Counted from the first letter of the stretch, positions 16,588-26,753 are shown. The stretch is DNA of 61,075 nt from Clostridia bacterium DTU084 (GCA_001512905.1 LFTB01000053.1:1-61075); one strand, 5' to 3'. Notes: generated by a model from the letters alone, not told the origin. Translations and numbers: made by a program.

Positions 16588-17634
16588 TCACAGTGCCCTT
16601 GAGGAGTCCCTAACAATCAGTTCAACTGAACCGTACAGGGGAGATGCGGGCTTTTCCCCTGAGAGCATTGTCAAAAGCAGCTCTCCTGCCTTGGCGCCGC
16701 AAGATTCAAGCATCATATCGACGCTGGTAAGCGAAGGCTCGACAAATTTGCCAGCCTCGATGTTGTCGTTGCCCACAACTGCAAGCTGCCGGGGCACCTG
16801 TATGTTAAGCCTGTTAAGCTCGGCAAGAATGCCAAAGGCGATGTAGTCATTGAGGCAGTAAACAGCATCCGCTCCAGCTTCCAAGACCTCTTGAGCGAGC
16901 TTTCTTCCCATCTGATAATGATCAATTTCAGTTTTAGGAAGCCAGACTAGTTCCTCTAAAAAAGGAAGAGAAAAATGCTTTAGACCCTCCAAGTACCCTT
17001 CGTAAATCTCTCGCGTAAAGCCAGAGATCTTCTCTTTTGGTGCACCTAAATAGGCAATTCTGCGCCTTCCCTGCTTATATAGATGCTCAATGGCTTTAAA
17101 GCCCGCTTCTTTGTAACCGATATAAACTCTGCCAAAAGGAAGCTCTCGTTCTGAGTAATAATTCACCAGCACAGCAGGCGCCCCAGCATCGACCAAAGGC
17201 TCTAATGCTTCTTCTGCCTGGGGCTCTGAGCCTGTGATAATGATGAGCCCATCCACCTGTCTAGAAAGAAGGAGCTCGATGTTTGTCTTCATGCTTTTTA
17301 CCCTGGTAGACCCCTGGCTCACACTCCCTAATAGAATTTGATATTTCATCTCCTGCAGAACTTCCTCTGCCCCCAGGACAATTTTGGTGAACCAGCCGCT
17401 AGCAATGCCAGTTGTAATAATGCCTATGGTTTGGGTTTTGCGGGTACGCATAGAGCGTGCGAGCAGGTTCGGTTTGTAGTTGAGCTCAGCCATGGCATCG
17501 AGAATCCGCCTTTTGGTTTCATCGCTGATCTTCCCTTGGGGATCTCCGTTTAGGACGAAAGAGACTGCTGTGAGGGAAACACCGGCCCTCTCAGCCACCA
17601 TCTTGCTTGTAACCCTTCTTCTGCGCTTTTTCAA
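16588..17634 (-). CDS. LacI/GalR family transcriptional regulator
   Basis: 348 aa. The N-terminal helix-turn-helix reads VAERAGVSLTAVSFVLNG, followed by a hinge helix (YKPNLLARSMRTRKT). A periplasmic-binding-like ligand domain begins TIGIITTGIASGWF and contains YLGAPKEKISGF and GNDNIEAG. Members repress sugar-catabolic operons until an inducer binds. TTG start after GGGAGC. It heads the 17.6-10.5 kb cluster and has a perfect palindrome 24 bp before its start, so autoregulation and control of the cluster are likely. The ligand is unknown. Confidence 0.9.
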   Translation of the reverse strand: MKKRRRRVTSKMVAERAGVSLTAVSFVLNGDPQGKISDETKRRILDAMAELNYKPNLLARSMRTRKTQTIGIITTGIASGWFTKIVLGAEEVLQEMKYQILLGSVSQGSTRVKSMKTNIELLLSRQVDGLIIITGSEPQAEEALEPLVDAGAPAVLVNYYSERELPFGRVYIGYKEAGFKAIEHLYKQGRRRIAYLGAPKEKISGFTREIYEGYLEGLKHFSLPFLEELVWLPKTEIDHYQMGRKLAQEVLEAGADAVYCLNDYIAFGILAELNRLNIQVPRQLAVVGNDNIEAGKFVEPSLTSVDMMLESCGAKAGELLLTMLSGEKPASPLYGSVELIVRDSSRAL

Positions 17635-17657
17635 TTATTGAAAGCTCCCTTTCTGTT

Positions 17658-17673
17658 AGTAAATCGATTTACT
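17658..17673. promoter_or_regulatory. LacI-type operator upstream of the regulator gene
   Basis: AGTAAATCGATTTACT is a perfect 16-bp palindrome with a central CG, typical of LacI-family operators. It lies between rodA and the lacI-family gene, immediately before that gene's ribosome site, where a bound repressor would block the promoter or early elongation. Confidence 0.75.
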
Positions 17674-17712
17674 TTTAAACATTTCGTCCTTGAATTAGAA
17701 ATTCCTTCCTAA

Positions 17713-18825
17713 TCAGAAAAGAATTTTCTGTCTGCGCATGTGAACGTTGAGGACCAGAGCAACGCACATGAGGTTGGCCATGAGGGAACTGCCGCCGTAG
17801 CTGATGAAAGGAAGGGGAATGCCGGTGATGGGCATAATGCCGATGGTCATGCCGATGTTGACCAAAATGTGGAAAAGGAACATGGAAAAAACACCTGTGC
17901 AGATGAGAATGCTGTACAGATCCCTCGCTTCGGAGATCACGTGGAGAATACGCCACAGAACGTAGAAAAAGAGGCCCAAAACCAGCAGGCAGCCGATGAA
18001 GCCGGACTCTTCAGCGATCACTGGAAAGATGAAGTCCGTGTGGTGCTCTGGGAGAAAATTCAACTGTCCCTGTCTGCCCTGAAGGATTCCCTCGCCAAAA
18101 AGCCTCCCGCTGCCCACTGCGATCATGGACTGGATAATATTGTAACCGTACCCTCGGGCATCCTGATAGGGATTGAGGAAGATGAGGAGCCGCATCTTCT
18201 GATAAGGCTTTAGAATGAAGAAATAACCCAGAGGCAAAACCACAAAGATGCCAATGGCAGCGAGAATGGCAAGGTGTGCGGGTCTTGCTCCTGCCATGTA
18301 GAGCATTCCAAAGGCGATCCCCACAAAGACCATGGCTGTGCCGAAGTCTGGCTGCAGGAGAATGAGGAGCATAGGGATGCCAACCATCACCAGGGCGCCG
18401 AACAGACTCGGCCAGGTATCAAGCTCTTCTTTCTGGGAAAGGTATTGAGCCAGAGAAATGATCACCCCGAGTTTGGCCAGCTCCGCAACTTGCATCGCCA
18501 TGGGGCCGATGTAAAGCCAGCTTTTCGCGCCATTAACCTCCCGGCCGAAGATCAGCACCGCCCCTAACAGGGCAAGGCTTAAATAGTAAATAGGCCAAGC
18601 TAATCTCCCTAAAGTGCGGTGATCAAGGTTTAAAAGAAAGTAACCGAGGCCAAGGCCAATGCAGGCAGCAAAGAGCTGCTTTTTCAAGAAATAAAATGAA
18701 TCGCCTTGGTTTAAGGCCATATTGGAATGGGTGGCGCTGAAAATTGCCACAAGGCCGATGCCGATTAGGGCTAAAACTCCGCCCAGGATGCCCCAATCAA
18801 TATACTTTACAAGCCGCCTTTCCAC
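17713..18825 (-). CDS. rodA: Rod-shape SEDS glycosyltransferase RodA
   Basis: 370 aa polytopic SEDS protein with about ten membrane spans. Conserved segments: IFSATHSNMA, PDFGTAMVF around residue 160 (the catalytic Asp region of SEDS enzymes), the LNPYQDARGYGYNIIQS loop, LPEHHTDFIFPVIAEE, and ITGIPLPFISYGGSSL near the end. It polymerises lipid II glycan chains with the PBP2 encoded upstream. GTG start after GGAGGGATCAAG. Last of the mreB-minCDE-rodA series and separated from the LacI gene by 78 bp. Confidence 0.94.
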   Translation of the reverse strand: MERRLVKYIDWGILGGVLALIGIGLVAIFSATHSNMALNQGDSFYFLKKQLFAACIGLGLGYFLLNLDHRTLGRLAWPIYYLSLALLGAVLIFGREVNGAKSWLYIGPMAMQVAELAKLGVIISLAQYLSQKEELDTWPSLFGALVMVGIPMLLILLQPDFGTAMVFVGIAFGMLYMAGARPAHLAILAAIGIFVVLPLGYFFILKPYQKMRLLIFLNPYQDARGYGYNIIQSMIAVGSGRLFGEGILQGRQGQLNFLPEHHTDFIFPVIAEESGFIGCLLVLGLFFYVLWRILHVISEARDLYSILICTGVFSMFLFHILVNIGMTIGIMPITGIPLPFISYGGSSLMANLMCVALVLNVHMRRQKILF

Positions 18826-18907
18826 CTTGATCCCTCCACTTTAGTTGGATATGTACAATGATAGCTGATTTCGTACTTGGTGGCAAGCGACAAAACTGCT
18901 AATTATT

Positions 18908-19186
18908 TCACTTCTGTTGAGAGCGCCGCACCTGCCTGACAGGAATGTTGGCAACCAGGGCAACTGTATCTCCCCCGCCGCTTTCCAAATTGATCTCCAT
19001 TGCAGAGAGGTCTATTTCAAGGTAGCGGGAGATAACCCCGATGAGATCCTCTTTCAATTCTTCCAAAAGATGGGGATTAACGCTGGCCCGATCCTGTACC
19101 AAAACTAGCTGCAGCCGCTGTTTTGCAGTTTCTTTGCTGCCTTCATCCCGGTTCAAAACCCTGCTCAAAAAATCTAGTAAAGCCAA
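18908..19186 (-). CDS. minE: Cell division topological specificity factor MinE
   Basis: 92 aa, normal MinE size. The N-terminus ALLDFLSRVLNRDE is the membrane-targeting and MinD-contact segment. The body has TAKQRLQLVLVQDRA and HLLEELKEDLIGVISRYLEID, which form the dimer core. It stimulates MinD ATPase and drives pole-to-pole movement of MinCD. TTG start after GGAGGGGCAGG. Directly downstream of minD. Confidence 0.94.
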   Translation of the reverse strand: MALLDFLSRVLNRDEGSKETAKQRLQLVLVQDRASVNPHLLEELKEDLIGVISRYLEIDLSAMEINLESGGGDTVALVANIPVRQVRRSQQK

Positions 19187-19206
19187 AACCCTGCCCCTCC
19201 AATCTT

Positions 19207-20007
19207 TTATTTATCCATTCCCACCAGCTGCCGCAGCCGCTGGAAGAAGCTGGGGTTGTCAAAACTCTGAAAGGGTACTTCCTCCCCTTCAAGCCGCCTT
19301 GCGATATTGCGGTAGGCTTGTCCAGCTTTGGAGTTATTGTCGAAGGCAATTGGTTCGCCTTTGTTTGTAGAGATAATGATGGCTTCGTCATCTGGCACAA
19401 CGCCCAACAGATCAATGTGGAGAATATCAAGCACATCTTCTATATCCATCATTTCTCTCCGCTTGACCATATCCGGGCGCAGGCGATTGAGGATGAGCCT
19501 CGGACCCCGCAGGCCTTCTGCCTCCACCAGACCTATGATCCTGTCTGCGTCCCTGACAGCTGAAACCTCAGGGGTGGTGACGATGAGAGCCAGATCCGCA
19601 CCTGCAACTGCATTGCGGAATCCCTGCTCGATTCCTGCAGGGCAGTCTATGAGCACGTAATCGAATTCTTGCCGCAGCTCCTCGCAGAGCTCTTTCATCT
19701 GCTCAGGCTTGATGGCATCCTTGTCCCTGGTCTGGGCAGCAGGCAAGAGAAATAGGGATTCCACCCGCTTGTCTTTAATCAGGGCTTTCCGCACTGGCAG
19801 ATCCTTGTTTTCCATTACGTTAACAATATCGTAGACAATCCGGTTCTCCAGCCCCATCACCACGTCCAAATTCCGCAAGCCAATATCTGCATCAACAAGC
19901 ACGACCCGCCTGCCCAGGGCTGCCAAAGCAGCTCCGATGTTGGCAACTGTGGTGGTTTTCCCAACTCCTCCCTTCCCAGAGGTAATGACGAGCACCATTC
20001 CGTCCAT
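19207..20007 (-). CDS. minD: Septum-site determining ATPase MinD
   Basis: 266 aa. The deviant Walker A TSGKGGVGKTT lies at residues 9-19, then DADIGLRNLDVVMG, and DCPAGIEQGF around residue 120. The C-terminal NPSFFQRLRQLVGM is an amphipathic membrane-targeting helix. ATP-bound MinD dimerises on the membrane and recruits MinC. ATG start 14 bp after minC. Presence of MinE implies an oscillating rather than DivIVA-fixed system. Confidence 0.96.
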   Translation of the reverse strand: MDGMVLVITSGKGGVGKTTTVANIGAALAALGRRVVLVDADIGLRNLDVVMGLENRIVYDIVNVMENKDLPVRKALIKDKRVESLFLLPAAQTRDKDAIKPEQMKELCEELRQEFDYVLIDCPAGIEQGFRNAVAGADLALIVTTPEVSAVRDADRIIGLVEAEGLRGPRLILNRLRPDMVKRREMMDIEDVLDILHIDLLGVVPDDEAIIISTNKGEPIAFDNNSKAGQAYRNIARRLEGEEVPFQSFDNPSFFQRLRQLVGMDK

Positions 20008-20021
20008 TTAAGTCCCTCCCG

Positions 20022-20705
20022 CTATCTTGCCATAATTTCGCTACTGTAAGTTTCGATAACCACTGTATTGTTCTTCATTCTTGCCACCTCAGGCACACCG
20101 CTGTCGTGAACTTCATTGTCTGGGGAACGGGCGATGAAGTCCGCAATTCGCAGCTGTGTAGGTTTGAGTCGCAGCGCCAGCACGGAACTTGTGGTGTTTC
20201 CCTTGGCTCCTGCATGACACACGCCGCGGCAAGCGCCTAACACGATGATGTCTCCTGTGGCCACAACTTCGGCGCCTGGATTTACATCCCCTAAAATCAC
20301 CACGTTGCCGTCATAGTGAATCCGCTGTCCTGAGCGAAGAGTTCCCTTCACCAGCTGCGTAGTTGTTTCTTTCGCTTCTTCACTGGGGCGAGCCGAAGCC
20401 GGCTTCCGCTTGACCTCCCCACCGCCAATCCTAACCTCAAGGCCTGCTCCTTCAAGCTCCCCTACGAGGCTTGACAATTCCATCCAGCTCAGTTCTCGCC
20501 TGCCCAACTGCACGGAAACTGTGGCACCTGCAAAAAAGGCACCGCTTTCTCTAAGCTTGTCCCTCAAAGCCTCGAGAATCTGGACAAACTCTCCTTCTTC
20601 GGAAAGATAGATGGTAAGGCCACTGTTGTTCCCTTTAATTGTCAAAGGCGCCTTGACCAAATTTTTTCCCTCCATCACAAAACTAAATTTGATATTCGTT
20701 GCCAA
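20022..20705 (-). CDS. minC: Septum-site determining protein MinC
   Basis: 227 aa. The N-terminal domain (about 1-100) contains LTIKGNNSGLTIYL and is the FtsZ-inhibiting part. A variable linker follows, then a C-terminal right-handed beta-helix from about residue 118 with LRSGQRIHYDGNVVILGDVN, ATGDIIVLGACRGVCHAGAK and RIADFIARSP, which dimerises and binds MinD. The TTG start is uncertain because the ribosome site AGGA is 10 bp away; an ATG ten codons later is the alternative. Confidence 0.93.
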   Translation of the reverse strand: MATNIKFSFVMEGKNLVKAPLTIKGNNSGLTIYLSEEGEFVQILEALRDKLRESGAFFAGATVSVQLGRRELSWMELSSLVGELEGAGLEVRIGGGEVKRKPASARPSEEAKETTTQLVKGTLRSGQRIHYDGNVVILGDVNPGAEVVATGDIIVLGACRGVCHAGAKGNTTSSVLALRLKPTQLRIADFIARSPDNEVHDSGVPEVARMKNNTVVIETYSSEIMAR

Positions 20706-20735
20706 AAGACTTTATTCCTGCTTTTCGAGAAAAAT

Positions 20736-22736
20736 CTAACCCTCATCTAGCTGTTCCGCCTCTTCTTGTTCCTCTGGGGAGGTGTTGTTGGACGGCGGCA
20801 GAGCAGGTACATCGGATGGAAGCTCTTGGGCTTGTGGCTCCTCTTCAGGTGCTGACTGCTCCTGGCTAGGCGTCTGCCCCCCGTCTGATTCATTCTCTGC
20901 CCCTTGGCTGGACGCCTTTTGAGCCGCTTGCTCTTCTTTTTGCTCCACGTTAAAGTAGGAAGCCAATACCTTCCGGGCCACAGGGGCAGCAAAGCCGCCG
21001 CCGCTGCCTCCCTGTTCGATGAAGACAACTATGGCAACCTCAGGGTCTTCAATTGGCGCCAGGGCCACAAACCAGGCGTGGTCGTCGCCTTGGGAGTTCT
21101 GCGCAGTTCCTGTCTTCCCCCCCACTGCAACGGGAAAGCCTGCAAAGGCCCCATAGGCTGTGCCTCCTGGATCAGTAACGTCCTGCATCCCTTGCCGCAG
21201 CACTGCCAGGGTGTCAGGGGACACCTGCAGCTGCCCTGTGGCAACAGGCTGGAAGGACTTCAATTCCTCCCCTTCGGGGGAGAGGACCTTCTGCACCACA
21301 TAAGGCCTGTAAATTGTGCCGCCGTTGCCTATGGCAGCGATGGCGCTTGCCATCTGCAGGGGTGTGGTCTGAAGCGCTCCCTGGCCGATGGCCACGTCCA
21401 TGGTTTCCGCCTCGTACCAGATCTGATTGTCTGCCCGCTTGAAATTTTCTCGCTTCCACTGCCTGTCCGGCACAAGCCCTGCCCGCTCTCCAGGCAGCTC
21501 GAAGCCTGTGGGCTTGCCCAAACCGTACATCCTGGCGTAGCGGGCTAATTCATCGATACCAACTCTCCGGCCCAATTCGTAGAAGACAATATTGCAGGAA
21601 TTTTTTATTCCTTCAAGCAGAGTCTGCTGGCCGTGGCCGCTGTGCCGCCAGCACCGCTTGCCGTAGCGATCTTTGCCTGTGCAGTAAAACCTGTCGTGCA
21701 GGGTAACCTTGCCTGTCTCCAAAGCAGCAGTGGCAGTGATGAGTTTGAAAATGGATCCAGGGGGCTCTGCCACCCGCAGGACCCTGCTGGTAAAGGGATG
21801 GTATGGGTTTTTCAGCATTTCCTCCAGCTCTTTGCTGGAGATCCCTCCGACAAAGGAATTGGGGTCGTAGCCTGGTTTGCTTGCCATGGCGAGAACCTGT
21901 CCTGTCTCCACGTCCAGAACCACCACAGAGCCAGCCTTGGCATTTGGGTATTTGCTCTTTGCCATGGCCTCCAGCTGCTGGTCCAGCGCCTCCTCTGCTG
22001 CCAGCTGGACCTTGTGGTCGATGGTTAAAAGGAGGTCGTTTCCAGGCACAGGATTGGCAAAGCCCAGAAGGCTGATGGGCCTTCCAGCAGCGTCCACCTC
22101 CACCTGCTCGCCGCCGTCCTGGCCCTTCAAATATTTCTCGTAGACCCGCTCCAGCCCTGTCTTGCCCACTACGTCAGTCATCCGGTAGCCTTCATCCCGC
22201 CACTGGACCAATTCCTCTTCGCTGATTTTGCCTAGATAGCCGAAGAGGTGGCTGGCAAACTCCCCGTAAATGTAGTTGCGGACAGGCATCTCCTCCACAA
22301 TCACTCCAGGAAGGTCCAGTCTGCGCTCTTCGATCTTGGTGACTATCTCAGGCGATGCATCCCGCAAGAGGCGCACTGGTTCAAAAGGGCGGTTCGCTGA
22401 CTTTTCAACTTCCTGTTTGATTTCGCTGCTGCTGATGCCGATGATTTCGGCAAGCTCCTCGTAAACCTCTTCCCTGTTCTCAGTCAGGGCTGTGGGCAGA
22501 ATGGAAACTGTAAAGGAAAGCCTGCTGGAAACCAACGGCTCGCCGTTCCTGTCGTAAAAAATGCCTCTTGGGGCCGTCACAGGAATCCTGCGAATCCTGT
22601 TGCCTTCGGCCAGAGTAGAGTAGTGCTCGCCGCGGATGATCTGCATGTACCAGAGCCTGGCAAGAATAATGAAAAAAATGCCCACGAGGACGTAGGCGAA
22701 AACTTTCAATCTGGTTTCCAGTTGTTTGTTGGTCAT
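20736..22736 (-). CDS. mrdA: Class B penicillin-binding protein PBP2 (MrdA-like)
   Basis: 666 aa from the ATG at 22736, which follows GGAGAAGAGG; the track's TTG at 22757 lies in that site. One N-terminal membrane span, a dimerisation/pedestal domain beginning RRIPVTAPRGIFYDRNG, then the transpeptidase domain. The active-site motifs are SIFK (PPGSIFKLI), SCN (KNSCNIVFY) and KTG (GGKTGTAQ). A low-complexity Gln/Glu/Ser/Pro tail of about 60 residues follows. It cross-links peptidoglycan during elongation with RodA and the Mre proteins. Confidence 0.95.
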   Translation of the reverse strand: MTNKQLETRLKVFAYVLVGIFFIILARLWYMQIIRGEHYSTLAEGNRIRRIPVTAPRGIFYDRNGEPLVSSRLSFTVSILPTALTENREEVYEELAEIIGISSSEIKQEVEKSANRPFEPVRLLRDASPEIVTKIEERRLDLPGVIVEEMPVRNYIYGEFASHLFGYLGKISEEELVQWRDEGYRMTDVVGKTGLERVYEKYLKGQDGGEQVEVDAAGRPISLLGFANPVPGNDLLLTIDHKVQLAAEEALDQQLEAMAKSKYPNAKAGSVVVLDVETGQVLAMASKPGYDPNSFVGGISSKELEEMLKNPYHPFTSRVLRVAEPPGSIFKLITATAALETGKVTLHDRFYCTGKDRYGKRCWRHSGHGQQTLLEGIKNSCNIVFYELGRRVGIDELARYARMYGLGKPTGFELPGERAGLVPDRQWKRENFKRADNQIWYEAETMDVAIGQGALQTTPLQMASAIAAIGNGGTIYRPYVVQKVLSPEGEELKSFQPVATGQLQVSPDTLAVLRQGMQDVTDPGGTAYGAFAGFPVAVGGKTGTAQNSQGDDHAWFVALAPIEDPEVAIVVFIEQGGSGGGFAAPVARKVLASYFNVEQKEEQAAQKASSQGAENESDGGQTPSQEQSAPEEEPQAQELPSDVPALPPSNNTSPEEQEEAEQLDEG

Positions 22737-22741
22737 GGCTG

Positions 22742-23251
22742 TCAACCTCTTCTCCAAACCACATAAGCTGGCCTGTCAACAAACAGTTTTCTCGCCAATG
22801 GCCAAATAATAACTGTAAGGAACATGTTGTAGGCGGCAGTGGGCAGGATAACTAACTTGACTGCCTGCCAGATTGGCCAGTTCATGCCGAAAGAGGTGCC
22901 CAAAAACAGGTAAAAGGCTTCCCCTGCCAAGGTACAAAACCCCACAGCCCCTACAGGCACCAGCCAATGTTCACTAAAAGCGCGATTGGCAATTTGCCCT
23001 GCCAGCCACCCCACTAGCATCCCTGTAGCCAAGGAAAGGCCGATAAATCTGCCTGTCAGCAGATCCATCAGCAGACCGCCAACAGTCCCAGCTGCAACTG
23101 AAAGAGACCCGCCGCACAAAAGGCCCACCAGGACGACCCAAATCAGCAAAAGATCTGGTTTCACCCCAAAGACCCGCAAAAAATGAAAGCCGGTCATCTG
23201 AAAAAGTAAGGAAACCAAAATGCCGGCGGCTGTGATCACAATCTTTTTCAT
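22742..23251 (-). CDS. mreD: Rod shape-determining protein MreD
   Basis: 169 aa membrane protein with about five hydrophobic spans and the conserved start FQMTGFHFLRVFGVKPDLLL. It is a component of the elongasome whose biochemical activity is not known. Its position between mreC and PBP2, with a 4-bp overlap with mreC, is the standard arrangement and the main support for the call, because MreD sequences diverge fast. Confidence 0.9.
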   Translation of the reverse strand: MKKIVITAAGILVSLLFQMTGFHFLRVFGVKPDLLLIWVVLVGLLCGGSLSVAAGTVGGLLMDLLTGRFIGLSLATGMLVGWLAGQIANRAFSEHWLVPVGAVGFCTLAGEAFYLFLGTSFGMNWPIWQAVKLVILPTAAYNMFLTVIIWPLARKLFVDRPAYVVWRRG

Positions 23252-24111
23252 TGCTGCTCACTTTCTTCCTCAAGGGGAGGTGCTTGGAAGTTCTTCACCA
23301 CAAACACTTCTTCAAGCTTGCCCAGGTCCACTGCCGGGCGCAGGAGGCCCTGAAAGCCCAGGCCGTATTTGCCCTGCTCTACTTCCGTAATCTCGCCAAT
23401 GAGCAAACCTTTGGGGAAGATTCCCCCCAGACCCGAGCTGATAATCAAATCTCCCTTTCTCAATGTTACATCAGCAGTGAGCCCCCGGACGCTGCAGTAG
23501 CCGGGCTTGTCTGCTTTCCCTTCGACGAGCACCAGGTGTCTTGTGCTGCGCACTAACCCGCCAATTGCCATCCTGGCGTCAGACAGAAGCAGCACGTTGG
23601 CAGTGTTTTTCGTTGCGCTTCGCACCACCCCCACAATGCCGCTTGCTGTGATCACTGCCTGATCTTTTTTCACGCCAGCGTCGAGGCCTTGGTCGATGGT
23701 GATGGTGCTCAGCCAGTTGCTGGGATCCCTGCCTATAACTTGAGCCGGCAGAAGCTCCAGCTGCTCTTTGTTCCTTTCTTGAAAGTTCAGGAGGGTCCGC
23801 AGCCTCTGGTTTTCCAAGCGGTACTCTTCCAGCCGAACGATCTCCGCCTCAAGCTCTCCGATTTTCTCTCTGAAAGCGCGGTTCTCCTCGTCCAGCTTGC
23901 TCCACAGCACCACTTGCCGCCAAGCGCTGGAAAGTGCAGAGGAAGTCCGGTAAAAGAACTGGGACACAGGTGCCAATGCCTCTGTGATGGCTTCTTCCAG
24001 CTTGCTCACCTGAGGCCTGTCTTCTGCTGTAAGGTAAATCAGGCACAGTATGGCCAAAAAAGCAGCTGCGATCAAAAAACCCCGCACCCGGCGATCAAGC
24101 TCCCTCTGCAC
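23248..24111 (-). CDS. mreC: Rod shape-determining protein MreC
   Basis: 287 aa. One N-terminal membrane span (GFLIAAAFLAILCLIYLT), a coiled coil around residues 65-100 (ENRAFREKIGELEAEIVRLE), then the extracytoplasmic beta-barrel domain with VIGRDPSNWLSTITIDQG and ITASGIVGVVRS. MreC activates PBP2/RodA on the outer face of the membrane. GTG start after GGAGGGGAGAGGA. Confidence 0.94.
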   Translation of the reverse strand: MQRELDRRVRGFLIAAAFLAILCLIYLTAEDRPQVSKLEEAITEALAPVSQFFYRTSSALSSAWRQVVLWSKLDEENRAFREKIGELEAEIVRLEEYRLENQRLRTLLNFQERNKEQLELLPAQVIGRDPSNWLSTITIDQGLDAGVKKDQAVITASGIVGVVRSATKNTANVLLLSDARMAIGGLVRSTRHLVLVEGKADKPGYCSVRGLTADVTLRKGDLIISSGLGGIFPKGLLIGEITEVEQGKYGLGFQGLLRPAVDLGKLEEVFVVKNFQAPPLEEESEQQ

Positions 24112-24141
24112 TCCTCTCCCCTCCTACTGAAAACTCTTTTC

Positions 24142-25197
<1,056 letters not shown>

Positions 25198-25201
25198 TCA
25201 T

Positions 25202-25912
25202 CTAACTGGCTAGTTTAAGTGGAAAATATCCTTGCTCCCGCAAGCTGCAGTAAGAGTTGCGTCCGATGATAATGTGATCTAAAATTTCAATTCCCAGAAG
25301 CTTTCCTGCGTTCACCAGCCGTGTGGTCAGGCTGATGTCTTCCCTGCTGGGTGCGGGATCCCCACTGGGATGGTTGTGAACTAAAATCAGCGCTGCAGCG
25401 CTGCGGCGGATGGCTTCTTTGAACAGCTCCCGGGGATGTACTATTGCTGAGGCCAGGCTCCCGATGGAAACCGTCTGCACAGACATCACCCGGTTCTTTG
25501 AGTTCAAAAGCAGGATCCGGAAATGCTCCCGGTCGTAGTCTGCCATCTCTCCGAGGAGGCGGGATACATCTTGGGGCGAAGATATCTTGACCCCAGGCTT
25601 GAACCTGGTGTTTTGTGCTCGCCTTCCCAATTCCATGGCTGCCAAAATCTGCGCTGCCTTGGCAGGCCCAATTCCCTCAAGCTGAATCAGCTCTTCCGCT
25701 GAAGCCTGGGCAAGTCTCCGCAGATCTCCAAACTTGGCCAGAACCTCGTCTGCAAGCCCCAAAGCAGAGCTGCGGGCGGTTCCTGTGCGCAGTACAATAG
25801 CCAACAGTTCCCTATCTGCAAGTGCGCTCGCGCCGTCAGAGAGAAGCCTCTCCCTGGGCCTTGTGTGCTGCGGTAGATCCCCAATCCTCACCTGATACCT
25901 AACTTTTTTCAT
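25202..25912 (-). CDS. radC: RadC/YeeS-type JAB domain protein
   Basis: 236 aa from an ATG at 25912 after GGAGGTATAGA. Helix-hairpin-helix segments occupy the first 100 residues (ELIQLEGIGPAKAAQILAAM), then a JAMM/MPN domain with the zinc motif LVHNHPSGDPAPSREDI (HxHx7SxxD). The historical DNA-repair name is not well supported, and the exact function is unknown. Its place just before mreB, directly after maf, is common in Bacillota. Confidence 0.93.
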   Translation of the reverse strand: MKKVRYQVRIGDLPQHTRPRERLLSDGASALADRELLAIVLRTGTARSSALGLADEVLAKFGDLRRLAQASAEELIQLEGIGPAKAAQILAAMELGRRAQNTRFKPGVKISSPQDVSRLLGEMADYDREHFRILLLNSKNRVMSVQTVSIGSLASAIVHPRELFKEAIRRSAAALILVHNHPSGDPAPSREDISLTTRLVNAGKLLGIEILDHIIIGRNSYCSLREQGYFPLKLAS

Positions 25913-25923
25913 TCTATACCTCC

Positions 25924-26496
25924 TCAAGGCACAGCAATGCCAAAGTTAGCCAGCTGATCCACAAGCAGCCCCACAGGCAGTCCCACTACATTGTAATAAC
26001 AGCCCCGGATCTCGCGCACAAGGGCAGCGCCCAAGCCCTGGATCCCGTAAGCGCCGGCCTTGTCCAGGGGCTCTCCTGTGGCTACATAGCGCAGGATTTC
26101 TTCTCGAGATAAAGGACGCATCTGGACAAATGTCAGCTCGTGGCTGCAGAACTCCCTGCCGCCCTTCCCCTCAACGAGAGCGAGGCCAGTCACCACTTGA
26201 TGCTCCTTGCCGGAAAGCTTTTGGAGCATTCTGACTGCATCAGCTTCATCTTCAGGCTTTCCTAAAATCTCCCCCTCTACGGCAACTACCGTATCTGCAC
26301 CTAAAATCAGGCCCTCTCTAAATTGGGCAACAGCCCTGGCTTTAGCTAACGCAAGCTGCTCAGCCTGCAGATGAATAGGGCCCTGCACATTTTCCTCCTG
26401 CACCTGGCTCACTTGCACTTCAAAAGGAATGCCCAGCTGCTTTAGGATAGCTGCCCGCCGCGGCGAGGCTGAGGCTAAAATCAGCTTCTGCTTCAT
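25924..26496 (-). CDS. maf: Maf-like nucleoside triphosphate pyrophosphatase
   Basis: 190 aa from the ATG at 26496, 8 bp after AGGAGG. Family motif LILASASPRRAAILKQLG at the start, then ILGADTVVAVEGEILGKP around residue 68 and the YGIQGLGAALV block near the end. Maf enzymes hydrolyse dTTP, UTP or modified nucleotides to monophosphates and pyrophosphate, probably cleaning the pool. Packed between DUF4321 and radC. Confidence 0.94.
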   Translation of the reverse strand: MKQKLILASASPRRAAILKQLGIPFEVQVSQVQEENVQGPIHLQAEQLALAKARAVAQFREGLILGADTVVAVEGEILGKPEDEADAVRMLQKLSGKEHQVVTGLALVEGKGGREFCSHELTFVQMRPLSREEILRYVATGEPLDKAGAYGIQGLGAALVREIRGCYYNVVGLPVGLLVDQLANFGIAVP

Positions 26497-26498
26497 CG

Positions 26499-26753
26499 CT
26501 ACAGCCTCCTGTACCCCCAAATGGCAGCAACCACCCCTAAGACAGTGGCAAAATTAAATTTCAAGCTGAATCCGATGGTAAACTCCAGGGCATCGGCAAG
26601 TTTTAGGGTCACAGGGGGAAAGCCTGCCTGCACAGAGTGGCTGAGGAAAGGAACCACATCGCCTAAAGCCTGTCCCAAAACGCTGCCTGTTAAAATGCCA
26701 ACCAAAATCAACAGCAAAAGGATGGCTGGATTTTTGTCGTAATTTCTCCTCAC
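26499..26753 (-). CDS. DUF4321 membrane protein
   Basis: 84 aa. Two hydrophobic spans (ILLLLILVGILTGSVLG and FATVLGVVAAIWGY) flank a segment with LSHSVQAGFPPVTL. Small proteins of this type sit directly before maf in many clostridia; the function is not known. The GTG start shares one base with the apbE stop (TAGTG), so it is translated from the same message. Confidence 0.85.
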   Translation of the reverse strand: MRRNYDKNPAILLLLILVGILTGSVLGQALGDVVPFLSHSVQAGFPPVTLKLADALEFTIGFSLKFNFATVLGVVAAIWGYRRL

